A stretch of DNA of 14,628 nt from JANNRW01 sp031401815 (GTDB taxonomy: Bacteria > Desulfobacterota > Desulfuromonadia > Geobacterales > DSM-12255): assembly GCA_031401815.1 (NCBI GenBank), contig JANNRW010000331.1, positions 1 to 14,628 of the forward strand. Reading direction: 5' to 3'. Shown in pieces: positions 1 through 6,881 of this stretch. Each line of letters starts with the position of its first letter. Position 1 is the first letter of the stretch. Made by a program: the position numbers and the translations under genes. The notes under the pieces are model-generated. The model was given only the letters and a program-made list of their open reading frames with translations, was not told where the DNA came from and ran no database searches.

Positions 1-19
1 CTTTTAACTCGACTCCGAT

Positions 20-100
20 TACTCCTACTCCTACTCCTTCACCTTCAACTTCTTCACCCTCAACTTCTTCACCCTCAACTTCTCCAACTTCAATTGAAGT
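20..100. repeat. Pyrimidine-rich tandem repeat tract ending in a palindrome
   Basis: The tract has three copies of TACTCC (20-37), two exact copies of the 15-mer CAACTTCTTCACCCT (46-60 and 61-75) and a partial third copy. It ends in the perfect 14-bp palindrome ACTTCAATTGAAGT (87-100). The + strand is almost purely C/T/A, with no convincing reading frame. The function is unknown. The rest of the leader up to 181 shows nothing recognisable apart from the ribosome site of the next gene. Confidence 0.75.
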
Positions 101-181
101 AGGTGGTATTAATTGTTCGAAATGAGATGACTGTCAGTAACAGCAGCGTTTAGCAGTTAGTTCCGGTTCTAAGGGGTGAAA

Positions 182-685
182 ATGAATATTGAAGATTTTT
201 GCACTGGACTTGAGTCACGGATTGCTGCCGCATCCTCACCCAAAATGAGGATAGAGATAATTGCTGAAGCCCTTTCAGAGCTTTTCAGGGTAAAGCTGGA
301 CGAAGTTGCCATTTTTTCGCTCGATAAATCGCGTGATGTACTGGTGTTTGTCTGGCCTGACTCTCTCAAGAGTGTTGGCAGCATCCCCTTGAGCGCGCAT
401 CGCTGCCTTGTAACCGAAACAGCACTGGACAACAAGTGCGTCCTTGACAACTCTTTTGCCTCAACTCCCCACCTTTACATGTTTGAACATTTTCTGACCG
501 ATAAAACCAAAAGAATCCCTATTCAAAAGATCATGAGCAGCCCGATTAATGATGGTGTGACTCTCAAGGGTGTAATCCAGATTGCTCGAAAAGGTGAGAG
601 CCGGGATACATCCGGAGAAGATTTTCAATCTATCGATATCGAGAATCTCTCCAGCGTAGCCGCTGTTATTTCTCGCCATTTTTGA
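182..685 (+). CDS. GAF-domain-like cytoplasmic protein, function unknown
   Basis: This is a 167-residue soluble protein without signal peptide or membrane segments. Its pattern fits a single GAF fold: an N-terminal helical segment, then strand-like VAIFSLDKSRDVLVFVW, a central helix, and GVIQIARKG before a C-terminal helix beginning near SGEDFQSIDIENL. GAF domains bind small ligands or mediate dimerisation, and no output domain is attached. I chose ATG 182 because AAGGGG (171-176) lies five bases upstream. A GTG at 176 is in frame but sits inside that ribosome site. The gene ends 20 bp inside the convergent gene at 666-1052. The GAF assignment rests on pattern only, and the ligand is unknown. 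Confidence 0.75.
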   Translation: MNIEDFCTGLESRIAAASSPKMRIEIIAEALSELFRVKLDEVAIFSLDKSRDVLVFVWPDSLKSVGSIPLSAHRCLVTETALDNKCVLDNSFASTPHLYMFEHFLTDKTKRIPIQKIMSSPINDGVTLKGVIQIARKGESRDTSGEDFQSIDIENLSSVAAVISRHF

Positions 686-1052
686 CAGTTTCAGAAAGGA
701 TGGACATTAAAGAGGAGAGGATCAGCACCACACCTTTTCGCCTTTTTTCCAGTGAATCGGCTGAGATATCCCTAAGATCGGCAGCAGTTACAGAAGATGC
801 CACAAGTTCGTCTACCCCGTTGTAACCGGCAACCTGTGGAATGAACGTACCGGAAAGGTTTGCCGCACGTTTCTTCAGAGACGCTGAAATTTGGCCGGTT
901 GCAAGCGCAGCGTCTATCTCTGCAAGAAAAGCGTCAAAAATACAAAGAGATCCAAACATTCCGATCAGGGATGGAGTGAAATGTGCAACTGTTCTGTTAT
1001 CTGATCTGTTCAATTGATGGAAAACTGAAATCAGGGAACGAGCTCCCTCCAT
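666..1052 (-). CDS. Conserved-looking hypothetical protein, 128 aa
   Basis: The family is not recognised. The protein is mostly helical and soluble: MEGARSLISVFHQLN at the start, a moderately hydrophobic centre (FTPSLIGMFGSLCIFDAFLAEIDAAL), then a basic stretch and a hydrophobic C-terminal helix (GVVLILSSLMSIL). ATG at 1052 is preceded by AAAGGA (1061-1066, reverse strand) at eight bases, so translation is credible. It is the first gene downstream of the fumarase terminator and its 3' end overlaps the GAF-like gene by 20 bp tail to tail, so both mRNAs would be complementary there. Function unknown. Confidence 0.7.
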   Translation of the reverse strand: MEGARSLISVFHQLNRSDNRTVAHFTPSLIGMFGSLCIFDAFLAEIDAALATGQISASLKKRAANLSGTFIPQVAGYNGVDELVASSVTAADLRDISADSLEKRRKGVVLILSSLMSILSETVKNGEK

Positions 1053-1084
1053 GAAATATCTCCTTTGTTAATGAATAAAGTTCG

Positions 1085-1124
1085 AGAAAGCCTCCTGACT
1101 GCATTGCAAGCCAGGAGGCTTTCT
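1085..1124 (-). terminator. Rho-independent-type terminator of the fumarase gene
   Basis: A 13-bp perfect stem (AGAAAGCCTCCTG, 1085-1097, with its complement at 1112-1124) encloses a 14-base loop. It starts 18 bp past the fumarase stop codon. The T-run is short on both strands (CTTTCTCG on the minus strand), so efficiency is uncertain, but the position is right. Confidence 0.75.
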
Positions 1125-1142
1125 TATGGATTACTTGTGGCG

Positions 1143-2768
1143 CTACAGCCCTAACTGTTTAAAGAAGTCGTTCCCTTTGTCATCCACCAGTATGAATGCC
1201 GGAAAGTTTTCTACCTCTATCTTCCAGACCGCTTCCATCCCCAGTTCAGGGAAGTCTATACACTCCACCTTTTTTATGTTCTCTTCAGCAAGAACAGCTG
1301 CCGGGCCACCAATAGAGCCAAGGTAGAACCCGCCGTATTTCTTGCAGGCATCAGTAACCTGCTGGCTCCGGTTCCCTTTGGCTATCATGATGAGTGAGCC
1401 CCCCTTTGACTGGAGTTCGTCCACGTAGGAGTCCATTCTCCCTGCCGTGGTCGGGCCAAAAGAGCCGGAAGCCTTGCCTGGAGGTGTTTTGGCCGGGCCG
1501 GCATAGTAGATCGGATGATTAAGAAGATATTCGGGGAGCGGCTTGCCACTGTCCATGATCTCCTTGAACTTGGCGTGAGCGATGTCGCGACCTACAACAA
1601 TAGTGCCGGTAAGGAGCAACGGTGTGGATACGGGATGTTTGGAGAGTTCAGCCAGCATCTCCTTCATCGGCTTGTTCAGATCTATCTTGACACCATGCTC
1701 ATGCTTGCCACGATACTTATCCGGGATAAGGCGACCGGGATTACGATCCATCTCCTCAACAAAGAGACCGTCTCTGGTGATCTTGGCCTTGATGTTTCTG
1801 TCAGCCGAGCAGGAGACCGCCATGCCGAGCGGGCAGGAGGCACCGTGGCGGGGGAGACGGATTACCCGCACGTCATGGGCGAAGTATTTCCCGCCAAACT
1901 GGGCACCGATACCTAGCTTCTGCGCGGCCTCCAGCAGTCTGTTCTCAAGGTCGATATCACGGAATGCCTGGCCATGCTCATTTCCTTGAGCAGGGAGGCC
2001 GTCCAGCTCCTTGGCAGTGGCAAGCTTCACGGTTTTCATGCACTGGTCGGCGCTGGTGCCCCCGATGACAAATGCGATGTGGTAAGGGGGACAGGCAGCA
2101 GTGCCGAGATACTTCATCTTCTCCACCAGGAACTTGTACAGTTTTTCCGGTGTCAGCAGCGCCTTTGTCTCCTGGTAAAGCATGGTCTTGTTGGCTGAGC
2201 CGCCACCCTTGGCCATGAATACAAATTTGTAGTACTCTCCATCAGTGGCCAGAATATCGATCTGTGCCGGAAGATTGGTGCCGGTGTTGATCTCCTCGTA
2301 CATGTCAAGGGCCACAGTCTGGGAATAACGGAGATTCTCCTCGGTATAGGTCTTGTAGATCCCCTTGCTGAGCCACTCTTCATCTTTCACACCTGTCCAG
2401 ACCTGCTGCCCCTTCTTTGCGGCTACAGTAGCAGTGCCGGTATCCTGGCAGACAGGCAGTTCCATCTGGGCGGCAATTTCGGCATTGCGCAGAAAAGCCA
2501 GGGCAACCCCCTTGTCGTTCATGGATGCTTCCGGATCGCGGAGAATCTTCGCGACCTGTTCATTGTGAGCAGGGCGCAGCAGGAAAGAGACATCCTTCAT
2601 CGCTTCGTTGGCCAGAATGGAGAGTGCTTCCGGGCAAACCCTGACAACATCCCTGTCGGCAAACTTCTCGACAGTCACATACTTTTCCGACCCTTCGATC
2701 TTGCGATAAACGGTCTCATCCTTGGAGAGGGGGAACGGATCCTGATAAACAAAAGGTTTGGTAGACAT
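1143..2768 (-). CDS. fumA: Fumarate hydratase, class I (4Fe-4S, FumA/FumB type)
   Basis: It interconverts fumarate and L-malate in the cytosolic TCA cycle with an oxygen-sensitive [4Fe-4S] cluster. The 541-residue length is close to E. coli FumA (548). Cluster ligands are visible as C107 (PVCQDTG), C226 (TAACPPYH) and C320 (AVSCSADRN), each offset by two from E. coli C105/C224/C318. The N-terminal alpha domain and the C-terminal beta domain (from about residue 390: TPLLLTGTIVVGRDIAHAK, then SFGPTTAGRMDSYV) are both present in one chain. ATG 2768 is chosen because GAAAGGAG lies just upstream; the frame stays open for 43 codons further 5' but those lack a ribosome site and are not family-like. 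It appears to be transcribed alone, ending at the 1085-1124 hairpin. Confidence 0.97.
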   Translation of the reverse strand: MSTKPFVYQDPFPLSKDETVYRKIEGSEKYVTVEKFADRDVVRVCPEALSILANEAMKDVSFLLRPAHNEQVAKILRDPEASMNDKGVALAFLRNAEIAAQMELPVCQDTGTATVAAKKGQQVWTGVKDEEWLSKGIYKTYTEENLRYSQTVALDMYEEINTGTNLPAQIDILATDGEYYKFVFMAKGGGSANKTMLYQETKALLTPEKLYKFLVEKMKYLGTAACPPYHIAFVIGGTSADQCMKTVKLATAKELDGLPAQGNEHGQAFRDIDLENRLLEAAQKLGIGAQFGGKYFAHDVRVIRLPRHGASCPLGMAVSCSADRNIKAKITRDGLFVEEMDRNPGRLIPDKYRGKHEHGVKIDLNKPMKEMLAELSKHPVSTPLLLTGTIVVGRDIAHAKFKEIMDSGKPLPEYLLNHPIYYAGPAKTPPGKASGSFGPTTAGRMDSYVDELQSKGGSLIMIAKGNRSQQVTDACKKYGGFYLGSIGGPAAVLAEENIKKVECIDFPELGMEAVWKIEVENFPAFILVDDKGNDFFKQLGL

Positions 2769-2928
2769 GCTGTGCAAACTCCTTTCAATATGTGATGTAA
2801 AAAGCTTGTGCCTGAGGATTCTGTATACAATTTGCACTGGAAATATATTGGAAAAAACTGAATTTGTCGAGAGCGAAGTTGCTACAACTTGCCACATGAT
2901 AAATATCTGCTAAGATTAGTCATTGCTA

Positions 2929-2934
2929 TATACT
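2929..2934 (+). promoter_or_regulatory. Possible -10 element for the small SAP-like gene
   Basis: TATACT at 2929-2934 lies 22 bases before the ATG at 2956, which would give a very short leader starting near the ribosome site. No good -35 is seen 16-18 bases upstream. The divergent fumarase gene has a TATACA-like box in the same intergenic region without a clear -35. Confidence 0.3.
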
Positions 2935-2955
2935 ATAGCCAAAAGGAGATCCGCC

Positions 2956-3135
2956 ATGAACATGCAGGAGATCAAATCCATCGCAAAAAAGTTGGGGGTC
3001 AAGTCAGGAGTCATGAAGAAAGCAGAGCTTGTCAAGGCAATCCAGAGTGCAGAGGGGAACGAGGCATGTTTTGATACCGGCAGATCCGGCGAGTGCGGTC
3101 AAATGGCCTGCCTTTGGAAAGAAGATTGCAATTGA
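2956..3135 (+). CDS. Small SAP/Rho-N-like protein with C-terminal four-cysteine motif
   Basis: A 59-residue protein. Residues 1-33 (MQEIKSIAKKLGVKSG, then KKAELVKAIQSAEG) have the helix-extended-helix pattern of SAP/Rho N-terminal-like nucleic-acid-binding motifs. The tail carries four Cys (C38, C47, C52, C58) in a CF-TG-CGQ-CLW-DC arrangement that could bind a metal or Fe-S cluster. ATG 2956 follows AAAAGGAG (2941-2948) at good spacing, so an earlier in-frame start at 2923 is unlikely. Small proteins of this build occur in Geobacter-like genomes (recalled, not checked). A nucleic-acid-linked redox or metal role is inference. Confidence 0.85.
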   Translation: MNMQEIKSIAKKLGVKSGVMKKAELVKAIQSAEGNEACFDTGRSGECGQMACLWKEDCN

Positions 3136-3140
3136 CAGTA

Positions 3141-3172
3141 CTGTTAAGTATTCTGCAATCCTGTTAAGTATT
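3141..3172. repeat. Direct repeat, 2 x CTGTTAAGTATT at 20-bp period
   Basis: CTGTTAAGTATT occurs at 3141-3152 and again at 3161-3172, so the copies start two helical turns apart. This is a typical geometry for two operator half-sites upstream of the permease gene, but no regulator is known here. Confidence 0.55.
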
Positions 3173-3183
3173 TGAGTGGGATT

Positions 3184-3201
3184 CAGTCACTATAGCGACT
3201 G
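3184..3201. promoter_or_regulatory. Near-perfect 18-bp palindrome upstream of the permease gene
   Basis: CAGTCACTATAGCGACTG is self-complementary in 8 of 9 pairs and lies 25 bp before the permease ATG, between the direct repeats and the ribosome site. It could be an operator or a leader hairpin; nothing in the sequence decides which. Confidence 0.45.
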
Positions 3202-3226
3202 ATCCCCTGTCTGAAAGGATTGCTCC

Positions 3227-4303
3227 ATGAACAGTGCCACAGAGCACCATGACCTCACCAGGAACATGCTTGCGATACTCTGCATTTGTCTTCTGATTGC
3301 CGCCAGCTTCTGGATAATGCATCCGTTTCTGACTTCGATTGTCTGGGCCTCCATGATCGTCATTGCCACCTGGCCGCAGCTTCTCTGGCTACAGAACAAG
3401 CTCTGGAACAATCGCAGTTTTGCTGTTCTTGTAATGACGCTGGTGTTGCTCCTCCTCCTGATTATCCCCTTTGCCCTGGCAATAATCACAATTGCCGAAA
3501 AAGCCTCCGAAATCTCCGGGCTTTTCAATTCCAGCACTGTCATATCCGTACCCTCCCCACCTGAGTGGCTCCATAAACTCCCTGTTGTTGGGGTAAAAAT
3601 TACCGAGAAATGGCAGCAACTTGCAGCCATTTCTCCTGATGAGATCTCAAACCGGCTTGCCCCTTATGCAACCAGAGTGCTTGGTTGGGTTGTGACCCAG
3701 GCCGGCAGTGTCGGTATGATGATCGTAAATTTTCTTCTTACGGTCATCATTACAGCAATTCTTTATATTAATGGAGAGCGAGCAGCAGAAGGGTTTTGTC
3801 TTTTTGCCCGCAGGCTTGCCGGCCAGCGGGGGGTGGATATCGCTCTACATGCGGCAAGGGCTGTGCGCGGAGTTGCTCTGGGGATAGTGGTGACGGCGCT
3901 TATTCAGGCGTTTCTGGGTGGTGCCGGAATAATGGTTGCTGGTCTGCCTGCTGTTACTCTTCTTACGGCAGCGATCTTCATGCTCTGTCTCGCCCAGGTG
4001 GGACCCTGGCCCGTGCTGATCCCGGTGACTGCCTGGCTGTTCTGGAACGGAGAAAACCTTATGGGGGGTGGTATGGTGGTCTGGACACTGATCGTCAGTA
4101 CTATTGACAACTTTATCCGCCCGCTACTGATAAAAAGAGGGGCTGACATCCCCTTGCTCCTCATTTTTGCCGGTGTTCTAGGCGGCTTGATGGCTTTCGG
4201 CATAGTCGGTCTCTTCATCGGCCCGGTGATTCTGGCTGTTACCTATACACTGCTGGAGTTGTGGGTTACCGAGAAGGAAGCAGAGGGAAATGGAGCAGGA
4301 TGA
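3227..4303 (+). CDS. ydiK: AI-2E/PerM family membrane permease (YdiK-like)
   Basis: A 358-residue inner-membrane protein of the AI-2E (UPF0118/PerM) family, close in length to E. coli YdiK (370). Hydrophobic segments lie at about 15-33, 36-55, 65-90, 160-182, 215-238, 240-256, 260-275, 283-292 and 308-345. A soluble loop with WLHKLPVVG lies between the third and fourth segments, as in the family. The conserved C-terminal signature is clear: STIDNFIRPLLI (291-302), then GVLGGLMAFGIVGLFIGPVILA. GAAAGGA (3213-3219) precedes the ATG. The family includes exporters of autoinducer-2 and other solutes and Na+/H+ antiporters, so the substrate is not predictable. No operon partner is evident. Confidence 0.92.
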   Translation: MNSATEHHDLTRNMLAILCICLLIAASFWIMHPFLTSIVWASMIVIATWPQLLWLQNKLWNNRSFAVLVMTLVLLLLLIIPFALAIITIAEKASEISGLFNSSTVISVPSPPEWLHKLPVVGVKITEKWQQLAAISPDEISNRLAPYATRVLGWVVTQAGSVGMMIVNFLLTVIITAILYINGERAAEGFCLFARRLAGQRGVDIALHAARAVRGVALGIVVTALIQAFLGGAGIMVAGLPAVTLLTAAIFMLCLAQVGPWPVLIPVTAWLFWNGENLMGGGMVVWTLIVSTIDNFIRPLLIKRGADIPLLLIFAGVLGGLMAFGIVGLFIGPVILAVTYTLLELWVTEKEAEGNGAG

Positions 4304-4307
4304 GTTC

Positions 4308-4335
4308 CCGGATTCAGATAAATAACTGAAGCCGG
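4308..4335. terminator. Hairpin after the permease gene, weak terminator candidate
   Basis: CCGGATTCAG (4308-4317) pairs with CTGAAGCCGG (4326-4335) with one mismatch around an ATAAATAA loop. It starts five bases past the permease stop codon, in the space between two converging genes. It is followed by an A-run rather than a T-run on the + strand. Confidence 0.4.
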
Positions 4336-4363
4336 TATCAAAAAAAGATTCACCCTGATATCT

Positions 4364-4849
4364 CTAGTAGAAATTCACCCCCTGGAATGAACGCCGGATA
4401 GCCTTTATGTGCGGGCTTTTGTGGTAACCAATGATCAGCACGATCTTTGGCAGATTTCCCTCAGGCAGGCCGTATTTCCTCAGCAAATCCTTGCGGCGAC
4501 CCACTACCGGCGCAGAACAGCCGATCATGCAGCTGCCCAGCCCCAGAGATTCTGCGGCAAGCATGGCATACGTGCACGCGATCATGGCATCTGCGCTGTC
4601 TCCGTATGGAGAGACATGAAATATGAGAGCAGCCGGTGCGGTGTAAAAGACATAATCTTTGCCCTGTTCTTCACCTTCAATCAGGGTGCGGCCAAGGGGG
4701 AGGATAAAGCTCTGAAACCTCTGCCAGGAACTTTTTGACATGAACAGCCTGGAGAGCTGCTTCATGGCGAAATTATCGAAGAATTTCAAAAACCCCTTAT
4801 ATGATTGAACAGTATCCCTGGCCAGTTCAGCTGCCTTGGGGGAAGCATA
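4364..4849 (-). pseudogene. Nitroreductase family, 5'-truncated remnant
   Basis: The C-terminal half of an FMN-dependent nitroreductase is intact: a helical stretch (SPKAAELARD, then YKGFLKFFDNFAMKQL), VFYTAPAALIFHVS, the central helix with ACTYAMLAAESLGLGSCMIGC, and the ending LPEGNLPKIVLIIGYHKSPHIKAIRR. The N-terminal region that normally opens with the R-S-R FMN-binding motif and about 80 further residues is absent. The frame stays open to a stop codon at 4922-4924 but has no ATG with a ribosome site, and family-like sequence stops at about 4846, exactly where the REP-like inverted repeat begins. A TTG at 4789 could start a 141-residue fragment, but it lacks a ribosome site. Probably non-functional, broken by the adjacent insertion of foreign DNA. 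Confidence 0.75.
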
Positions 4850-4890
4850 GGGGACGTAGTTGATTTGGTTGACTTGCTTCTGTCCCCTAT
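4847..4890. repeat. REP-like inverted repeat at the nitroreductase breakpoint
   Basis: ATAGGGGAC (4847-4855) and its exact complement GTCCCCTAT (4882-4890) bound a 26-base loop. Inside, GTTGACT-N7-GTCCCC (4868-4887) is repeated with identical spacing at the 3' end of the transposase remnant (14056-14037, minus strand). CCCCTATAGCC at 4884-4894 recurs at 4925-4935. The sharing suggests a REP-type element cognate to the REP-associated transposase family. Confidence 0.5.
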
Positions 4891-4948
4891 AGCCTATAAT
4901 AAAATCGAAGGGACTAAACTGTTACCCCTATAGCCCTACTAATAATCT

Positions 4949-4977
4949 GGGGGGGATTCAATGTCGGATTCCCCCCT
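4949..4977. terminator. G-run/C-run hairpin upstream of the toxin-antitoxin promoter
   Basis: Six G-C pairs plus one A-T pair (4950-4956 with 4970-4976) close a 13-base loop. There is no T-run after it. It could insulate the toxin-antitoxin operon from upstream transcription or be part of the mobile border; the role is unproven. Confidence 0.3.
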
Positions 4978-4995
4978 CAACAATAAATCGCCTGG

Positions 4996-5026
4996 TTGAC
5001 ATAGGTTAGCATATTTGCTAACCTAT
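4996..5026 (+). promoter_or_regulatory. Toxin-antitoxin promoter with overlapping operator palindrome
   Basis: TTGACA (4996-5001) is followed after 17 bases by a weak -10, TAACCT (5019-5024). The space between is filled by an 11-bp perfect inverted repeat, ATAGGTTAGCA (5001-5011) and TGCTAACCTAT (5016-5026), with a 4-base centre. A protein bound there would occlude RNA polymerase, as expected for autoregulation by the HTH antitoxin encoded at 5351-5665. The predicted start of transcription (about 5031) falls at the toxin ATG (5032). Confidence 0.8.
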
Positions 5027-5031
5027 TTTTC

Positions 5032-5358
5032 ATGAACTACAACATCGAATATTTCCACTCCCGCGTACAAGATGAAATTGAATCTTGGCCTGACGGCATT
5101 CTTGCTGATTACGCTCGACATATTGAACTTCTGATTGAGTTCGGGCCAAACTTGAAGATGCCTCATTCCAGAGCAATGGGAAAAGGACTTTTCGAGTTGC
5201 GCCCAAAAGGGCGAGAGGGTATTGGGCGTTCATTTTACTGTTTTCTTGTTGGACGAAGAATCATTATTCTGCATGCGTTTATCAAGAAAACACCTACAAC
5301 TCCAGAACCGGAACTGAAAATAGCTCGTAAGCGAATTAAGGAGGTGCAAAATGGCTGA
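5032..5358 (+). CDS. Type II toxin, RelE/HigB superfamily (phage Gp49-like)
   Basis: A 108-residue protein with the Gp49/HigB pattern: helical N-terminus (VQDEIESWPDGILADYARHIELL), then FELRPKGREGIGRSFYCFLVGRRIIILHAFIKKT, and a C-terminal helix ELKIARKRIKEV. Members are ribosome-dependent mRNA interferases; here the basic Arg/Lys residues of the beta-sheet and the C-terminal basic helix are present. The gene precedes its antitoxin and overlaps it by 8 bp, the HigBA order. No Shine-Dalgarno sequence lies before the ATG, and the predicted transcript begins almost at it, so translation may be leaderless and weak. The family is clear; the specific HigB label is less so. Confidence 0.92.
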   Translation: MNYNIEYFHSRVQDEIESWPDGILADYARHIELLIEFGPNLKMPHSRAMGKGLFELRPKGREGIGRSFYCFLVGRRIIILHAFIKKTPTTPEPELKIARKRIKEVQNG

Positions 5359-5665
5359 TTTGAAATATCAACCGATATCCCATAACCATGACTCATTCAT
5401 TGCAAAAGCAAAAAAACGAGAAGGTTTCAAAAAAGCATATGATGATTTAGAAGAGGAATATGCTCTGGTAAAAGAGATGCTTACTGCACGAGCGAGACTT
5501 GGACTCTCACAAGAAGCTGTCGCCGAATTGATGGGAACAACAAAGAGTGCAATATCAAGACTTGAAGCCGCTGGTAAACACTCGCCCTCCATGACAACAC
5601 TTAAAAAATATGCCCGTGCAGTCGGCTGCCATCTTGAAATAAAATTTATCCCTGAACATGCCTAA
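5351..5665 (+). CDS. Antitoxin, XRE/HigA-type helix-turn-helix protein
   Basis: A 104-residue protein. Residues 1-45 form a helical, charged region likely to contact the toxin (FIAKAKKREGFKKAYDDLEEEY). A Cro/C1-type HTH follows at about 46-100: ARLGLSQEAVAELMGTTKSAISRLEAAGKHSPSMTTLKKYARAVG. It starts inside the toxin gene and has a very strong ribosome site, AAGGAGGTG (5340-5347 region), in contrast to the toxin, which favours antitoxin excess. It probably represses its own operon through the 5001-5026 palindrome, alone or as a complex with the toxin. Confidence 0.93.
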   Translation: MADLKYQPISHNHDSFIAKAKKREGFKKAYDDLEEEYALVKEMLTARARLGLSQEAVAELMGTTKSAISRLEAAGKHSPSMTTLKKYARAVGCHLEIKFIPEHA

Positions 5666-5718
5666 GAAGAAATTTTGGGGCGGTAAGTCCTTGGCACGAA
5701 ATATTTTAATTAAACAAG

Positions 5719-5762
5719 AAACGCCGTAAAGCCCTTTATTCCAAGACTTCACGGCGTTTTTT
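5719..5762 (+). terminator. Rho-independent terminator of the toxin-antitoxin operon
   Basis: AAACGCCGT (5719-5727) pairs with ACGGCGTTT (5751-5759); three more pairs (AAG with CTT) follow after one mismatch. A T-run reaches 5762. It lies 54 bp after the antitoxin stop. Confidence 0.88.
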
Positions 5763-5868
5763 CATAAAATTGCAGTAACAGCTGGTAAGTAATAAAGCGA
5801 GAAAGAATGATGTCCAACCAGGAAGAAGCACCGGCCAAAAACCGCCGCTGTTCTGCCAAACCGTTGAT

Positions 5869-5889
5869 CGCGACACGATGTCGCGTTTT
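5869..5889 (+). terminator. Short hairpin with T-run in the toxin-antitoxin to pirin gap
   Basis: CGCGACA (5869-5875) and TGTCGCG (5879-5885) form a 7-bp stem with a CGA loop, followed by TTTT. The rest of the 5763-5961 gap holds only a short reading frame from ATG 5808 or 5811 that I could not tie to any family. The hairpin may have terminated a gene that has since been lost. Confidence 0.4.
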
Positions 5890-5961
5890 CATATGTGCTT
5901 TAAATACTTACATAACTTCCTTCAAGCAGTGTTTTACCTTCAACCTGACCACCAGCTTCTC

Positions 5962-6864
5962 CTATTTGATAAATGTCCCGTTGTGAAACTCTTCAAATGC
6001 AAGCCTCAGCTCTTCCCGGGTATTCATGACAATTGGCCCCTGCCAGGCAACCGGTTCGTTTAACGGGCTTCCGGAGAGGAGCAGAAAGCGTACCCCTTTT
6101 TCTTTGGCTGCCACACGAATACCCTCCCCGTTACGCTCATACAGGACTACCGTCTCGGATCCAAAGCTACAGGTGCGCTCTATGTCAGACCATCCGCTCC
6201 CGACATACTCGTAGGAGAATGAGTCCAATCCTTCGTCAAACAGACCTTCTCCGGCAAGTATATAGGCTATCATCGTATGACCTGGCTTCACTAAATGTTC
6301 AAAAACACACCCCGGCGGGACAGTGACATCCATGAGTTCAGGATCAATCATGATATCCCGCACCGGCCCCTGCACCCCGTTCAGCTGACCGCTCACAATT
6401 TTGACTTTGACGCCTGAGCAGAGAACCACCTCAGGGATTGTGGATGCTGGAACGTCACGGTATCGCGGAGCTGTCATCTTCAGCTCTGCCGGGAGATTAG
6501 TCCAGAACTGGAAGCCCCACATGGTACCGGTTGGACTCAATTGAGGCATCTCCTGATGAATAATGCCGCTGCCTGCGGTCATCCACTGCACATCCCCGGC
6601 ACTGATGACCCCTTTGTTCCCCATGCTGTCGCCATGCTCCACCAATCCTTCCAGTACGTAGGTAATGGTCTCGATCCCCCGGTGGGGGTGCCAGGGGAAC
6701 CCGGCCAGATACTCAGACGGGTTGGACGTATGAAAATCATCGAGCATCAGAAACGGATCGAAAAGTGGAACCTGGTGATAGCCAAAGGCTCGCTTTAGAT
6801 GGACGCCCGCCCCCTCGATGGTAGCGATGCTTCGGAACACCTTCAAAATCTTGCGAAAGGACAT
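5962..6864 (-). CDS. Pirin family protein (bicupin)
   Basis: A 300-residue cytosolic metal-binding bicupin. The N-terminal cupin carries the pirin ligands: H59 and H61 (FPWHPHRGIE), H103 and E105 (GIIHQEMP), equivalent to the Fe-binding His56/His58/His101/Glu103 of human pirin. The family starts GVHLKRAFG and FDPFLMLDDF are also present, and the C-terminal cupin ends ..PLNEPVAWQGPIVMNT.. as is usual. Some pirins have quercetinase activity and others act as redox-dependent regulators; the substrate is not predictable. ATG 6864 has GGAG upstream. The gene is 17 bp downstream of the probable selenoprotein gene, so the two are likely cotranscribed. Confidence 0.95.
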   Translation of the reverse strand: MSFRKILKVFRSIATIEGAGVHLKRAFGYHQVPLFDPFLMLDDFHTSNPSEYLAGFPWHPHRGIETITYVLEGLVEHGDSMGNKGVISAGDVQWMTAGSGIIHQEMPQLSPTGTMWGFQFWTNLPAELKMTAPRYRDVPASTIPEVVLCSGVKVKIVSGQLNGVQGPVRDIMIDPELMDVTVPPGCVFEHLVKPGHTMIAYILAGEGLFDEGLDSFSYEYVGSGWSDIERTCSFGSETVVLYERNGEGIRVAAKEKGVRFLLLSGSPLNEPVAWQGPIVMNTREELRLAFEEFHNGTFIK

Positions 6865-6881
6865 GATGACTCCATTACTGC

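Noticed and set aside
1515..1989. Two long + strand reading frames opposite the fumarase gene
   Set aside because: They are shadows of the fumarase codons, without ribosome sites or family resemblance.
2769..2897. 43-residue N-terminal extension of fumarase
   Set aside because: No ribosome site at the upstream start and no match to the family's N-terminus; ATG 2768 has GAAAGGAG.
2882..2897. Sigma54-like box upstream of fumarase (TGGCAAGTTGTAGC on the minus strand)
   Set aside because: The GG and GC elements are nine bases apart instead of ten.
5555..5752. Minus-strand 65-residue frame over the antitoxin end and terminator
   Set aside because: It reads through the terminator and antisense to a clear gene.
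5808..5890. Short reading frame starting ATGATGTCC on the + strand
   Set aside because: No clear ribosome site and no recognisable family; it may be a relic but cannot be supported.
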